From assembly GCA_004519485.1 (NCBI GenBank), contig CP038134.1:558001-622000 (forward strand): 64,000 nucleotides of DNA. The letters are read 5' to 3'. A program made the position numbers and the translations under genes. This DNA is from Nannochloropsis oceanica (lineage: Eukaryota > Sar > Eustigmatophyceae > Eustigmatales > Monodopsidaceae). The notes beneath the pieces were generated by a model that was not told the origin of the DNA, did not search any database, and saw only the letters and a program-made list of their open reading frames with translations. Every line of letters starts with the position of its first letter. Positions within the stretch are counted from its first letter, which is position 1. Shown here piece after piece: positions 35,292-45,092 of the stretch.

Positions 35292-35324
35292 TTTCAGGTT
35301 TTTGGTCCAAGCCGGGACCTGAAA
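35292..35324. repeat. 8-bp perfect inverted repeat
   Basis: TTTCAGGT at 35292-35299 and ACCTGAAA at 35317-35324 are perfect inverted copies around a 17-nt loop that itself contains GGTCC. The role is unknown; it could form a hairpin or bind a dimer. Confidence 0.6.
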
Positions 35325-35643
35325 TAGTGGTAGATTTGTATGCATGGAGAGTAAGCTTAGAACCAGCTAAAGCGTACCATAACACAATGCAGAATGGACG
35401 TGTGAGAGTGTGCAAGAGCAGTGGCTGCACTGAGGCGTCCGCAGTGCTTGTTGGCGTCGGCGATAGAAATGGGGGGGGGCATCCAAAAGATGGCTCTTAT
35501 GACCCCTGTCCACGGGCCACCGGACAGTCACACGCAACCCACACGAACCGGATGTGCCATGGCCGCCATAGCATGATGCCCCATTCGCATTGTCCTTATT
35601 TTCCTGCCCAACACCATCATAATACCACAGCGCATCTACCTGG

Positions 35644-36234
35644 ATGGCATCTCCCCCACCCAGCACCAGCACCGACAACCCCACCCCACCCGTCCACGGT
35701 CCCATCAAGCGGGACGTCCTATTCACCAACCCACCACCCTTTCCTCTGCCCTTCTATAAGTACGTCTCGTTGCCACAGACACCCGCGGGAACGGTGGCAG
35801 TGGCACCGCCCAATCCCCAGGAAAATTGTGTTGGCCGAAGTGTGTTTGGCGCAATTGCAGGTGCGGGACTGGGCGTGATGATGGGCATTTTTCTGGGTGC
35901 TATGGGAGACATGTCACCCGCTATCCCCATTATCAATGGCCGAGAGGCCCCGCAGGCACCTGCGGGGGAGCAGATGCGCCTGGCCTATCGCGCCACCTTC
36001 GAGCGCTGCGGGCATTGGGCCCGCAATTTCATGGCCCTCACCGCCTTGTTTTCGGGTGTGGACTGTGTTGTGGAAAAGTTCCGTGGCAAGCACGATGCAT
36101 ATAATGCGGTTATCTCTGGCTGTGGGGTTGGGGCTGCGCTCTCGGCCAAGCAAGGTCCCCAGGCGGCGTGTCTGGGATGCGCGGGATTTGCCATTTTTTC
36201 GGGCGTCATGGAGGTTGTGATGGGGCCACATTAA
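35644..36234 (+). CDS. TIM22: TIM22 mitochondrial carrier translocase
   Basis: Channel subunit of the inner-membrane translocase that inserts metabolite carriers. One exon, 196 aa, close to the fungal and animal TIM22 length. A Pro-rich head of about 60 residues precedes the Tim17/22/23 domain: TM1 VFGAIAGAGLGVMMGIFLGA, then GHWARNFMALTALFSGVDCV, VEKFRGKHDAYNAVISGCGV, GAALSAKQGPQAACLGCAGF and AIFSGVMEVVM. The RGKHD motif after FSG(V/I)DCVVEK and the GPQAA motif separate TIM22 from TIM17 and TIM23. The cysteine in NCVGRSV and that in GVDCV are positioned like the pair forming the TIM22 disulphide. It starts at the first ATG and is divergent from NhaD. Confidence 0.93.
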   Translation: MASPPPSTSTDNPTPPVHGPIKRDVLFTNPPPFPLPFYKYVSLPQTPAGTVAVAPPNPQENCVGRSVFGAIAGAGLGVMMGIFLGAMGDMSPAIPIINGREAPQAPAGEQMRLAYRATFERCGHWARNFMALTALFSGVDCVVEKFRGKHDAYNAVISGCGVGAALSAKQGPQAACLGCAGFAIFSGVMEVVMGPH

Positions 36235-36549
36235 GTATATGAGCAGAAAAATTTGACGAGAATGATGAATTTGGAATATTTGGAGATTAACATAGTAATC
36301 TTTGTTATGTTGAAATTGCTGTTGCTTTTTATTTTCCCCATGTGCCGCGGGGGGTTCCTACGGATAAGTAAGAAAGCAGGAGGGAAGCAGCAAAACCCAT
36401 GAGCCAGTCTCCCACCAGACAGCTTGTCCTATTCATCCACAAACCATAAAGTAATCAACACCGACACGTGAATCAATAGATCTAGCCTATCTTATCACCT
36501 CCTGGGGACGTCCCTCCACAAAGCCCCTCCTTCGATCCTCTTATTCCTC
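36235..36549. other. Convergent 3' spacer, TIM22/PurD-PurN
   Basis: 315 bp between converging stop codons, AT-rich on the TIM22 side. Presumed 3' UTRs only. Confidence 0.6.
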
Positions 36550-38454
36550 TTACGACGACTTCTTCATCGGCCCCACGTCCCCGGCAATGAATTTTTGAAT
36601 GGCCTTCACAAATGCCACCCCTTCCAACGGCTGTACCTTGGCCTTGAGACTCTCCGGCGTCTCTCCCTCCATCACCGCGGTGTGTTCCTGTACAACAATG
36701 GGGCCCGCATCCACCTCCTCTGTCACAAAATGAACCGTACAGCCGCTCTCTGTCCTGCCTGCCGCAATAACTGCAGCATGGACATCCAAATCCATGCCAC
36801 CCGCAAAGTCAGGCAACAGGGAGGGGTGCACATTCAAGCAGCGATCTTTCCATCGTCGGCAGAAGGCGGCTGACAAGATGCGCATGTACCCTATCAGAAG
36901 CACTAGCTCGACACCCGCGTCCTCCAAAAGCTGCGTGGCCTCCGCGTCAAAGTCCTCGCGGGTCTTGCCTTTAGCCAAGATACTCGTGGCAGGGATGCCG
37001 TACCGTCGTGCCCGATTCAAGATACCGGCGTCTGCCTTGTTCGACACAACCCGGACCACACGCGCCCCAATGAGCTCGTCGGCCTCCATGGCATCCAAGA
37101 CCATCTGTAAAGCCGAGCCCCGTGTCGAGCCTAGCACCCCGATCCGCAACGGTGACGGCCCACGCAAAGCTTTCTGAGCAATGTCGCTGCGGTAATGGCA
37201 AGGGTCCATCTGAATGAGCTTCACGCCCGCGTACGCCGTAGCCAACGAGTCAGGAATATCCTTCCCTAGCCCGGTTACGGCCAAGACACGCCCGCCATTC
37301 GCCAGCACCTGGCCCTGGACATTCGTCTGAGTACCAGCGTGGTAAACTGTGACCAACCCCGCCTTCCCATCATCCGACGCTTGCACGGCATCCAGACCTC
37401 CAATGACCATGCCCTTCGAGTAGGCCTCCGGATAGCCCTTGGCGGCCACTACCACCGTCGACGCCGACATGGCCTTCCAGCGCACCATTTCGGGACGTAA
37501 CTTCCTCTCAATGCAGGCCAAAAAGATATCAGACAGATCAGATTCCAAAAGCGGGAGCAAGACCTGAGTCTCGGGGTCACCAAAGCGGCAGTTGTACTCC
37601 AGGACCAGAGGCATGCCTCCCTTCGGGACCATGAATCCCCCGTACAGCACGCCCTGGTACGGTGAGCCCTCCGCGGCCATACCGTCAACCGACTTTTGCA
37701 AAATAGCTTGGGCCTTGGCACGTAGTGCCGGCGTCAAAATGGGTGCGGGCGCGTAGGCTCCCATGCCGCCCGTGTTGAGGCCTTGATCTCCGTCCAGCGC
37801 CCGCTTGTGGTCCTGCGCTCCCGGCATGAGTACCACCGTCTTGCCATCGCAAAATGCGAGGACAGAGACTTCTTCACCTTCCAAAAATTGCTCAACGACT
37901 ACCTCGTTGCCCGCGTCCCCAAAGGCCTTGTCAAGCATCACTTCCTTCAAGCCCGCGAGCGCCTCCTCCTTACTTGTGGGGAGGAGCACGCCCTTGCCGG
38001 CCGCCAATCCGGAGGCCTTGATTACCACGTTAAAATCCGCAGCCTCCACAAAGGCTACAGCGTCTTTGTAGTCCGTAAAATTCCCGTATTTGGCCGTGGG
38101 GATGTCGTGGCGGGCCATAAAATCCTTGGAAAAGGCCTTGGATGCCTCGAGCATGGCTGCCCCAGCAGTGGGACCAAAACATGGGAACCCGGCCGCCGAG
38201 AAGATGTCCACGGCGCCAATCACTAAGGGTGCCTCGGGACCCACCACCACGAGGTCCACCTTGCTCTCCTCGGCAAATGCCACGAGCTTGGGCAGGTCCA
38301 CCGAGTCAATGGCCAAATTGGAGACCTTGCTATGGGATGTCCCTGTCCCACCGTTACCCGGCGCGACGTGCACGTGCTTGACCTTGCTGGATTCGGCCAA
38401 CTTGAGTGCAATGGCGTGTTCCCGGCCGCCAGAGCCTAGCAGAAGCACCTCCAT
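36550..38454 (-). CDS. Bifunctional GAR synthetase-GAR transformylase (PurD-PurN)
   Basis: Catalyses steps 2 and 3 of de novo purine synthesis: phosphoribosylamine plus glycine to GAR, then formyl transfer from 10-formyl-THF. One exon, 634 aa; an in-frame TAG two codons before the ATG fixes the start. Residues 1 to about 425 are PurD: EVLLLGSGGREHAIALKLAE, VAPGNGGTGT, VVVGPEAPLV, ATP-grasp loop FNVVIKASGLAAGKGV, and VLEYNCRFGDPETQVLLPLL. Residues about 432-630 are PurN: RIGVLGSTRGSALQMVLDAM, catalytic Asn/His in RCLNVHPSLLPDF, and Asp in VTEEVDAGPIVVQ. The PurM (AIR synthetase) domain, which lies between these in animal GART, is absent; the domains are joined by only a short linker. No targeting peptide is visible. 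Confidence 0.95.
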   Translation of the reverse strand: MEVLLLGSGGREHAIALKLAESSKVKHVHVAPGNGGTGTSHSKVSNLAIDSVDLPKLVAFAEESKVDLVVVGPEAPLVIGAVDIFSAAGFPCFGPTAGAAMLEASKAFSKDFMARHDIPTAKYGNFTDYKDAVAFVEAADFNVVIKASGLAAGKGVLLPTSKEEALAGLKEVMLDKAFGDAGNEVVVEQFLEGEEVSVLAFCDGKTVVLMPGAQDHKRALDGDQGLNTGGMGAYAPAPILTPALRAKAQAILQKSVDGMAAEGSPYQGVLYGGFMVPKGGMPLVLEYNCRFGDPETQVLLPLLESDLSDIFLACIERKLRPEMVRWKAMSASTVVVAAKGYPEAYSKGMVIGGLDAVQASDDGKAGLVTVYHAGTQTNVQGQVLANGGRVLAVTGLGKDIPDSLATAYAGVKLIQMDPCHYRSDIAQKALRGPSPLRIGVLGSTRGSALQMVLDAMEADELIGARVVRVVSNKADAGILNRARRYGIPATSILAKGKTREDFDAEATQLLEDAGVELVLLIGYMRILSAAFCRRWKDRCLNVHPSLLPDFAGGMDLDVHAAVIAAGRTESGCTVHFVTEEVDAGPIVVQEHTAVMEGETPESLKAKVQPLEGVAFVKAIQKFIAGDVGPMKKSS

Positions 38455-39118
38455 ATCCTATATCCTTCTGTGTCGTGAAAGGGGGGAGGGGAGAGGGGAG
38501 GGTTGTGATACATAGAGAAGAGAAGGAGGATGGGGAGGTGGATTGCCAGATCGGAGATACGTGATAAGTAAAGATGTCCTGGGTGGAATGGCTCCCCAAA
38601 ACCCACGCAAGGTAACGATAGGACAGTACAAATTCGAAGGTCGCATTTGTTAGCGTGTACGTAAGGGAGGACAGCCTTGCTCCTTGAAGCGTTGCGGCAA
38701 TTGTTTTCGGGTCTGGCCTTTTCTCCCAGCCCCAGCCAGCCCAGCCGCCCAGCCCTGCATTGTCTTTCGACTGCACCCTCGATTGGGGCTTTTCACAACG
38801 TGTACCGATGAAGGCCGACATTGCACTGTGTATACCTCGCCCCCATGGACAGGACGCAGGTCGTGAGGAAGGCAAACGGAGAGGACCCATAGGTGATGAG
38901 TTACGGCTCCGCTTGAGCAAAGGACTTCCCTCTTCTTTGCCACCATATTACTCACACGACCACCGACATCCCTACAATTAAGACAAGGGAGCATCCTCTT
39001 CTGGTACTGCCCTGATCCTCTTCTGTCCCTCACTGACGCCTGAGGTGCGGCAAAAGGCGAAGGCAAAACGGCCATCTCATCACGCCTTACCAGTGCTCGT
39101 CCGCGTCACCGAGTCACC
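38455..39118. promoter_or_regulatory. Head-to-head spacer, PurD-PurN / CaaX protein
   Basis: 664 bp between divergent start codons. A possible acceptor (cgacacag at about 38468-38475, minus strand) just upstream of the PurD ATG suggests a spliced 5' leader. No other element was recognised. Confidence 0.5.
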
Positions 39119-39895
39119 ATGAACGGGAGCAGCAGAGCCTCATATCAAGATGGGTTAGTAGTGGTGCCTGCGAGCTCTGGGAATGGAATCGCCAGCACGT
39201 CCCATCCCCTATCAAGAGGAAGCACAGGCAATGGTACCCATACGACTGTAGCAAGAAAGGAGAAACATGTAGTTTTAGACGACGACACGGTACCCCAGCG
39301 ACCCAAGATGGTACGGGTTCCAACAAAGGCCGAATTTAATCCCAAAGGCCTAGAAGATGAAGAGGAGGAGGAGGAGAATGAGGAGGAGGAGGAGGAGGAG
39401 GAGGACATGATAGCGAAGGGCCCAGCCACATTAAAGACGAGATACAGCGACGGGGGGATCCCCCTGAAGCCGGATGACACTGTGGCGGCGGTTACACACA
39501 TATATTACGCACCAAGCCGCACACAATCGGTAGCAATCCAAAGACGAGAAGGACGGGTCACTCCCCCCCTTCCGCTCCCGCAGCCGAAAAAAATATTGAA
39601 GAAAGTTTCAGCATACCAACAACCCCCTCCTCCTCAAGCATCGACCTTAAACGGAGGCTCCAACACCAACAGCAGTAGTAACAACAGTGTTCAGGCTTCT
39701 TATCGAGGCAATACGGGTGACTCGTCCACGCATGCACTTCCCTTGGGTGCGTGTTCGGTCCGACGCTCCATGCGGCAGTTGAGCTTTGCGGACGAGCTTG
39801 GTAGGGAGCTCCACGAGGTGACACACGCACACAACCTGCAGTACGCGAGCAACTATCGACAACCCGTGCCCATAGGCTGCTGTATCGTGTCGTGA
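39119..39895 (+). CDS. Prenylated (CaaX) acidic protein, unknown
   Basis: Function not recognised. One exon, 258 aa. The C terminus GCCIVS ends in a CaaX box (CIVS; Ser at the last position favours farnesylation), with a preceding Cys as a likely palmitoylation site, so the protein is expected at a membrane. Residues about 80-98 are almost all Glu/Asp. A conserved-looking patch, RSMRQLSFADELGRELHEV, precedes the tail; SFADE...G..L.EV is a short motif I have seen in many protist proteins, and RQLSF weakly resembles a PP1-docking RVxF site. KKILKKVSAY at about 160 is basic. The rest is Ser/Asn/Gly-rich and probably disordered. It could be a membrane-tethered scaffold; this is inference. Confidence 0.75.
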   Translation: MNGSSRASYQDGLVVVPASSGNGIASTSHPLSRGSTGNGTHTTVARKEKHVVLDDDTVPQRPKMVRVPTKAEFNPKGLEDEEEEEENEEEEEEEEDMIAKGPATLKTRYSDGGIPLKPDDTVAAVTHIYYAPSRTQSVAIQRREGRVTPPLPLPQPKKILKKVSAYQQPPPPQASTLNGGSNTNSSSNNSVQASYRGNTGDSSTHALPLGACSVRRSMRQLSFADELGRELHEVTHAHNLQYASNYRQPVPIGCCIVS

Positions 39896-40633
39896 AGAGT
39901 TTTTTTAGAAGAAAACAGCGGGCTGATGGCGTTTCGGACGCCCGACGAGCGTGTGTCGGGTTGAACCCCAAAACAGAGAAGGCAATCGAATATTAGGCAG
40001 CCGTTTTCTCGCTGCCATATGGCATGCAATGTATCTTTTGTGTGATTGTCTGAAGAGGATAACCATCGAGCAGAATGTGACAATAGAGACCATGAATTAA
40101 AAACTGACGCTTACTCACGGATAGATATTTGGAAGATACCAATTCCTTTCGTTCCCTTTATTTCTGTTGTTCTCTTCCTTTTTATTCGTTCTGTCCCCGC
40201 CATAGGACATTCAAGTCAACTATGGCTTTCGCCAAGTCTGTCTGTTTGGTTTGTCTTTGATCGTCTCACTCTCGATTATCTGATTTCCATTTTACACGTC
40301 TCATCGTGTGGTGTTCTTGGCATTTCCTGTCTATTCCTTCGGGGCAGATCCACCTTCTCCTCAATTCCTTCCCCCATTCGTTCGCCATTCGTGGCCCCAA
40401 AGCCAAGGGAAAATATCGAAGGACAATTATCTATCTTCTCGTGACTAGGCCAAGGCAGCCAGGTCAAGATAACAAGTGCAACTCAAGCGAGCAACGCTGC
40501 GACTTTCTTGCTTTCTTTTTCTTTTTTTCCTGTACCGCGTTCCATAATCAAATATGAGTGGGATCCTGAAACCTTTTCCTTGTATTTTCTGCCCCTTTGC
40601 ATCCTCGTTTACCTCATAAGCTGCCACTGCCTC
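39896..40633. other. Convergent 3' spacer
   Basis: 738 bp between converging stops, with pyrimidine-rich 3' flanks. A plus-strand 132-codon frame (40046-40444) is composed of Ser/Phe/Arg typical of CT-rich noncoding DNA and is not called. Confidence 0.55.
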
Positions 40634-42940
40634 TTAGGGCACAGGCACTAAATCCTTCCCCCCCTCCCCCCTCTCCTCCTCTTCCTCCTCATTATGGCCT
40701 TTATCAGCGTGCGCGGGCTTAGGAGTGGCAGAGATGGTGGCCACATCGTTGGAAGAGGAGGAGGTGCCTGCCCCCTCCTCATCCATGGAGCCTCCCGGGA
40801 GCTCCGCCGCCACGGAACCGTCCTTCTCCTGGTCGTCCCCGTCCTCTTCAGTAACTGGGAGGGGCGTTATCTCGCTTTCCTCCTCCTCTGTCCCCTCCCT
40901 CATCTGCCCCTCTTCCCTTTCCATCTCCACTTCTATCTCCGCCGCCTCGAAAATCCCTTCCTCCGTCATTCCTTTCTCCACGGCCTCTAACTTCCCCTCA
41001 CCGGCCAAAGGTATTCCGACGTTTTCCTTCATTTTCTCCTCCTCCACATCGGCATCAGCATCAGTAGCCACAACGGCAGGAATCGAGGCGGCAGAGGCAC
41101 GCCGTGGGAAGTCCATGGAGTCCCATCCTTCCACCTCTCCCTCCATCCCTTCCTCGAAACCCCCTACCGCATCCTTCAAATCTGAGTAAATGTCCAACAA
41201 GGCCCTTCCATGCACATAGGCCGGCCTACTCGTCGCAACCCCCTGAGTCCCCATAGCCCGCAGCTTCTCCTCGAGTTTCTTCCGCGTCTTGTCCAAGCTA
41301 CTGCCCACCATCCGCTTCCAGTCGTCCGCTTCGGGATCTCCCGGGTCCCCGAAAAGGTCATCACACAAATTGTCAATGTTGCTCTGCGAACTCTTGAGGG
41401 TCCACACAAATTGGTCCCCACCCTCCCAAACGTCCTCCAGCTGCTCTAGCCGCCAGCGCAATGAAGAAAACAAGCCCCGGATCGACCGGTCGTCAGGGTC
41501 GGGCAGCGTGGCCCACGCGGCCCCCTCTTCCAGTCCCTCCACCATCTCGTCAGGCACCTCCTCCACTGATGGCGAAGGTGCGCCGTCCGACCCCGACATT
41601 TGTCCTAGATCTTTCTTTCCTCCTGTCGCCCCTGCTACCGCCACTGAGCCTGCTGCTAGCTGCGGCGGTGTGGGCAGGGTGGTGGTTGCTAGGGGCGGTG
41701 GTCCCGGGGAAGCCAACGCAACTACACCAGCACCATTTTTCTCCTCCAACGTCGACGCGGTGGACGGCAAGGGGACAGGTACGGTCAGAGGTGCCGCTGG
41801 TGGGAGTGGTGGCAAGGCTACGAGCAAAGAGGCGGCATGGGCGCGGGGCTTCTTGGGGGTTGAGGAGGTGGAGCTGCGCTTCTTGCTCTTGCTGGGGACG
41901 CGGCGGGCGAGAGGGGGGAAAGGGTCCTCGGTGCAGACAGCCTCCTTGAAGATATATTGCTGAAAGAACTGCCAGGCTGCCACGTAGGCCTTGCGACGCG
42001 CCCCCTCCCCGCTGCCGCCCTTGGCCGTGGAGCGCATCTGTGTGCCCTTCTCCAGGAAAGCGAAGATCTCCTCCCGTGAGCGCAGCTTCGTGGGCTGGTC
42101 GCCAAGCATGGCCACGCTACGGAAGGCCTTATCCGTATATTCCTTGTAGAGACCGAAGCCGGGAAAGAAGGCAATGACGCCATTAGGGTGCGCCTCACGC
42201 TTGGCCGCTCCCAGCATAGGGAAATTGAACAAGTAAACGTCATGGTCCATATCGCGCCAGGAGCTGTACACGAAGGTTGGGCAACGCTCCACCAGATGCA
42301 GCTGGCCTCGCATCTGGCCGTCCGAGTCCGCCATCACGCTGTCAAAGCTCTCCACCGTTACAGCCGGCTTGCGCGCAGGACCAGGGGCAGCGACCTTCTT
42401 CGGTGCGGAGGCGGCAGCGCTTTCGTCGTCCGACATGCTGGACCTGCTTATTTCGTCCAGAGAAGATACGCTGTCTGCCGCCGAGGACTTGGACGCCGCG
42501 GCATTTGTCACTGCGGACGACGGCTTCTTGGCACGCTTGGCCAGCCTCCCATCGTTTCCTTCTGCTGGCTTGGCATGCTTCTTTTTGCTCGCACAGCCAC
42601 GACCACCGCCGCCTGCCTTGGGCGCAGGTGCCTTAGGCTTTGCTGCAAGTACTGGGGGCCGGGAGGCATCCTCCACGAGGCTCTCAATGATGCTCTTGAC
42701 AAAGATCTCGAGGTTCTTCTCCTTGATGATGGGTGATTTGGTCATGCCGACCATCTCGTGGAAGGTCTCCACCTTTTCCGGGTGATGCCTGTCCAAGACC
42801 ATGCCCAGCTTGCACTCGATGCGCTCAAGAAGGGCCGTGTCGCCGCCATACAGTTGAGCCAGCTTGGGTCCCAAAATCACGTCCAGCAATGCATCCAGGC
42901 CCGGCAGATCTCTTGCCTCGGGCGTCCGTACCGCTGTCAT
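40634..42940 (-). CDS. Large Lys/acid-rich protein, unknown, probably nuclear
   Basis: Function not recognised. One coding exon, 768 aa from the ATG at 42940; the frame stays open upstream to 43162, but a good acceptor (cacag at 42975-42977) lies in that stretch, so a spliced 5' UTR or upstream exon is likely. The N-terminal ~100 residues form an ordered helical domain (LPGLDALLDVILGPKLAQLY ... IIKEKNLEIFVKSIIESLVE). A Lys-rich segment (CASKKKHAKPAEGNDG, LAKRAKKP) looks like a nuclear signal. A second ordered region at about 210-350 contains VYSSWRDMDHDVYLFNFPML and GVIAFFPGFGLYKEYTDKAF. A third, helical region starts near IRGLFSSLRWRLEQLEDVWE. Pro/Ala- and Glu-rich linkers separate them. No catalytic motif was recognised. 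Confidence 0.75.
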   Translation of the reverse strand: MTAVRTPEARDLPGLDALLDVILGPKLAQLYGGDTALLERIECKLGMVLDRHHPEKVETFHEMVGMTKSPIIKEKNLEIFVKSIIESLVEDASRPPVLAAKPKAPAPKAGGGGRGCASKKKHAKPAEGNDGRLAKRAKKPSSAVTNAAASKSSAADSVSSLDEISRSSMSDDESAAASAPKKVAAPGPARKPAVTVESFDSVMADSDGQMRGQLHLVERCPTFVYSSWRDMDHDVYLFNFPMLGAAKREAHPNGVIAFFPGFGLYKEYTDKAFRSVAMLGDQPTKLRSREEIFAFLEKGTQMRSTAKGGSGEGARRKAYVAAWQFFQQYIFKEAVCTEDPFPPLARRVPSKSKKRSSTSSTPKKPRAHAASLLVALPPLPPAAPLTVPVPLPSTASTLEEKNGAGVVALASPGPPPLATTTLPTPPQLAAGSVAVAGATGGKKDLGQMSGSDGAPSPSVEEVPDEMVEGLEEGAAWATLPDPDDRSIRGLFSSLRWRLEQLEDVWEGGDQFVWTLKSSQSNIDNLCDDLFGDPGDPEADDWKRMVGSSLDKTRKKLEEKLRAMGTQGVATSRPAYVHGRALLDIYSDLKDAVGGFEEGMEGEVEGWDSMDFPRRASAASIPAVVATDADADVEEEKMKENVGIPLAGEGKLEAVEKGMTEEGIFEAAEIEVEMEREEGQMREGTEEEESEITPLPVTEEDGDDQEKDGSVAAELPGGSMDEEGAGTSSSSNDVATISATPKPAHADKGHNEEEEEERGEGGKDLVPVP

Positions 42941-43672
42941 GGCTGCTGCTGCTTTGCTTGGCGTCGCGAAGCGTCTGTGTGAAAGGGAGGAAGGGATTGT
43001 TAAGTGTCGTCCTCGTTCTTTTAAAGGTGGCATCTCCTTGTTCCCGCCATCCTTCTCCTTGTAGAGGCGAGAGCGGGTGTGGTGACTATTCACACGCTTG
43101 TTGTGTGCTGTGGTTGTGTGGAGAGCCCGACAGAAAAGTGGAAAGACAGCGCCGGGTATCATATACTTATCAATGACGGTTCGACGGTTCGACGCCTTGG
43201 TCGACGTGCTGAAATGCTCGCTCGCCCGGACAGCAGCAGCAGCGGTAGCAGGATGATTCTAATGCATGCTCCATATCACGGCTCAGCATGTGCAGATGCG
43301 TGTAGCTCAGAAATTGCAACGTGGTGGTGCGCGGATGCGGCAGAGACAGGGACCGGCGAGTGTGCTATCCCTTGGGAGGGCTGACGAGGTCCGAATATCG
43401 GCATGACCAAGCCAACGAGCCGAGGGTCATCAAAATCAAACGTCATCATAAGTAGTTCTTTTTTCAAACGTCATCATAAGTAGGGCGGGTGCTGCTGGAC
43501 TGTTGATACCCTGCTCTGCTGCTCCTGCTGCTCCTCTTAGGCTGAATGCGAACACACACCACCTCGCGCACAATCTGCGTCTTTCATCAATTTGCGTTTC
43601 TTTTTCCTTTTTTGTTTTACTTTTTTTACACATGCATTTGCTCGGTCATTTCGCATCATCCCCATGCTCGCT
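42941..43672. promoter_or_regulatory. Same-strand spacer, ASCC2 3' end to unknown gene 5' end
   Basis: 732 bp. The left part is the probable 5' leader of the unknown gene. The middle holds a tandem ggttcgac duplication (about 43178-43193) and a 20-bp direct repeat at 43436/43464. The right end is the ASCC2 3' flank. Confidence 0.55.
43436..43483. repeat. 20-bp direct repeat containing ACGTCA
   Basis: TCAAACGTCATCATAAGTAG occurs at 43436-43455 and again at 43464-43483, separated by eight bases. Each copy contains ACGTCA, the half site bound by bZIP/CREB-type factors. It lies about 500 bp upstream of the unknown gene's ATG and about 190 bp beyond the ASCC2 stop. Confidence 0.85.
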
Positions 43673-45050
43673 TCATCCAACCGCTTTGCGCGCCGCCTGG
43701 TTTTTCCGATTGTGGTTGGCCCGCAGGTGTTTTTGTTTCTCCTTTCTCCGTCTTGCCAGCGCACTCAGCGGCCCCGTGTCCCTTCCTGTGCCTGTAGTTC
43801 CAGCTCCAACACCTCTTCCTCCTCTCTCCCCACCGCTTTCTAAACCACCACTATCATATCTTCTTCTTCCCCCTCCCCTTCCTCCACTTCCTCTTTCTTC
43901 ATCCCCTCCCCCTCGCACCCTAGCAGTCCCTCCTTTTCCACCTCCTCCTCCCTGTGGCCGGCCACTACGGTCCGCGTCGAACCCTCCTCCTGGCTTTGAA
44001 TTTTCTTGTCCTTCCTCGCTTTTATCATCGTTTTCATCATCTTCCACCTCGGGAAGATCCGGCTGCTCCAACCGCATCTCTTTCCAGAAGCGATCCTCCT
44101 CCTCCTCCTTCTTTACCAAATTATTGTACTTCCTGACAGACTCAAAGTCCTCCCGGGCCATATCGCGGGAGAAGATCACACCCTCGGCTTGAAACTGGTC
44201 GTCAAAGTCGTCATCATATTCCTGCAGCAGAAAGGCGTTATCTTCCGCATCCCGCTCCATCTGCCGGATGTAGGCCTTCTGGTGGGCGATGAAGTCTTCG
44301 TCGCGCGCATCAACCTCGTCCGCCCCGCCGTCCTTCTTCCGATGCTTGTAAATACCCATCGGCGAAGGCAGTGTCCGGTCCAGCGTGTCGAGAGGGTAGG
44401 GCAAAGCGCTGCCCTCCAGCAGGGCGTTAACCACCATGTTGGTATTGTAGTCCATCACGGCCAGGCAGGCGTGCACGAAACCTTCCCCCAGGCCGGGACA
44501 CACTTGCCGCACCTCCTGGACCATGCTTTTGACTTCCGATCCTTGGGGTCCGATCTTCCGCAGCTCCTCCTCTCCCCACTTATCATTCCGGTGGGAATGT
44601 GGGCTCATGAACAGCCCCCGTGGCGTCAACTCACCCTGTGCCCCACCCACACTACTGTTCAGCAGCTCCACCAGGTACGCGATGCCGGACGTGTCGAGGC
44701 CCTGTCCTTGCCGACATCCGCCCGCCGAAGCCAACTTCTGCAGGCGGATCACTAGCCCATTTCGTTGCTGGATGCAGTCGGACAATAGGCATCTGATGGT
44801 GATACTTTTGCCATGTGCTGCCTGTCGGTCATCCTCTTCCTTTCCTTTTTCTTCTCTTTCTTCTTCTTTCCCTCCCTCCTCTTCCCCTTTGGCTTGCACA
44901 AGCTGGCTGAGCATGGTAAAGAGGGCTTCCAAAGCCTCTTCGTGCGCGGGGGCGTGAACAATCAGGCCGTCCACAACGGCATTCAGCAAGGCAAGGCTGC
45001 ATCGACACACAAAGCGCGCGCAGAAACCTCCTATTCTCACCTGCTTGTCC

Positions 45051-45092
<42 letters not shown>

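Larger units (their letters stand above)
34865..35643. promoter_or_regulatory. Head-to-head spacer, NhaD / TIM22
   Basis: 779 bp between divergent start codons. It holds the 21-bp tandem TGCGCA element (34950-34991) near the NhaD start and an 8-bp inverted repeat TTTCAGGT...ACCTGAAA at 35292-35324. Both promoters must lie here. Confidence 0.6.

Noticed and set aside
42941-43162. N-terminal extension of the 768-aa unknown protein
   Set aside because: The frame is open but crosses a good polypyrimidine-acceptor site and is basic/Ser-rich; the internal ATG at 42940 is the better start.
43174-43200. GGTTCGAC tandem reminiscent of a tRNA T-arm
   Set aside because: No matching acceptor or anticodon arm flanks it; it reads as a small tandem duplication.
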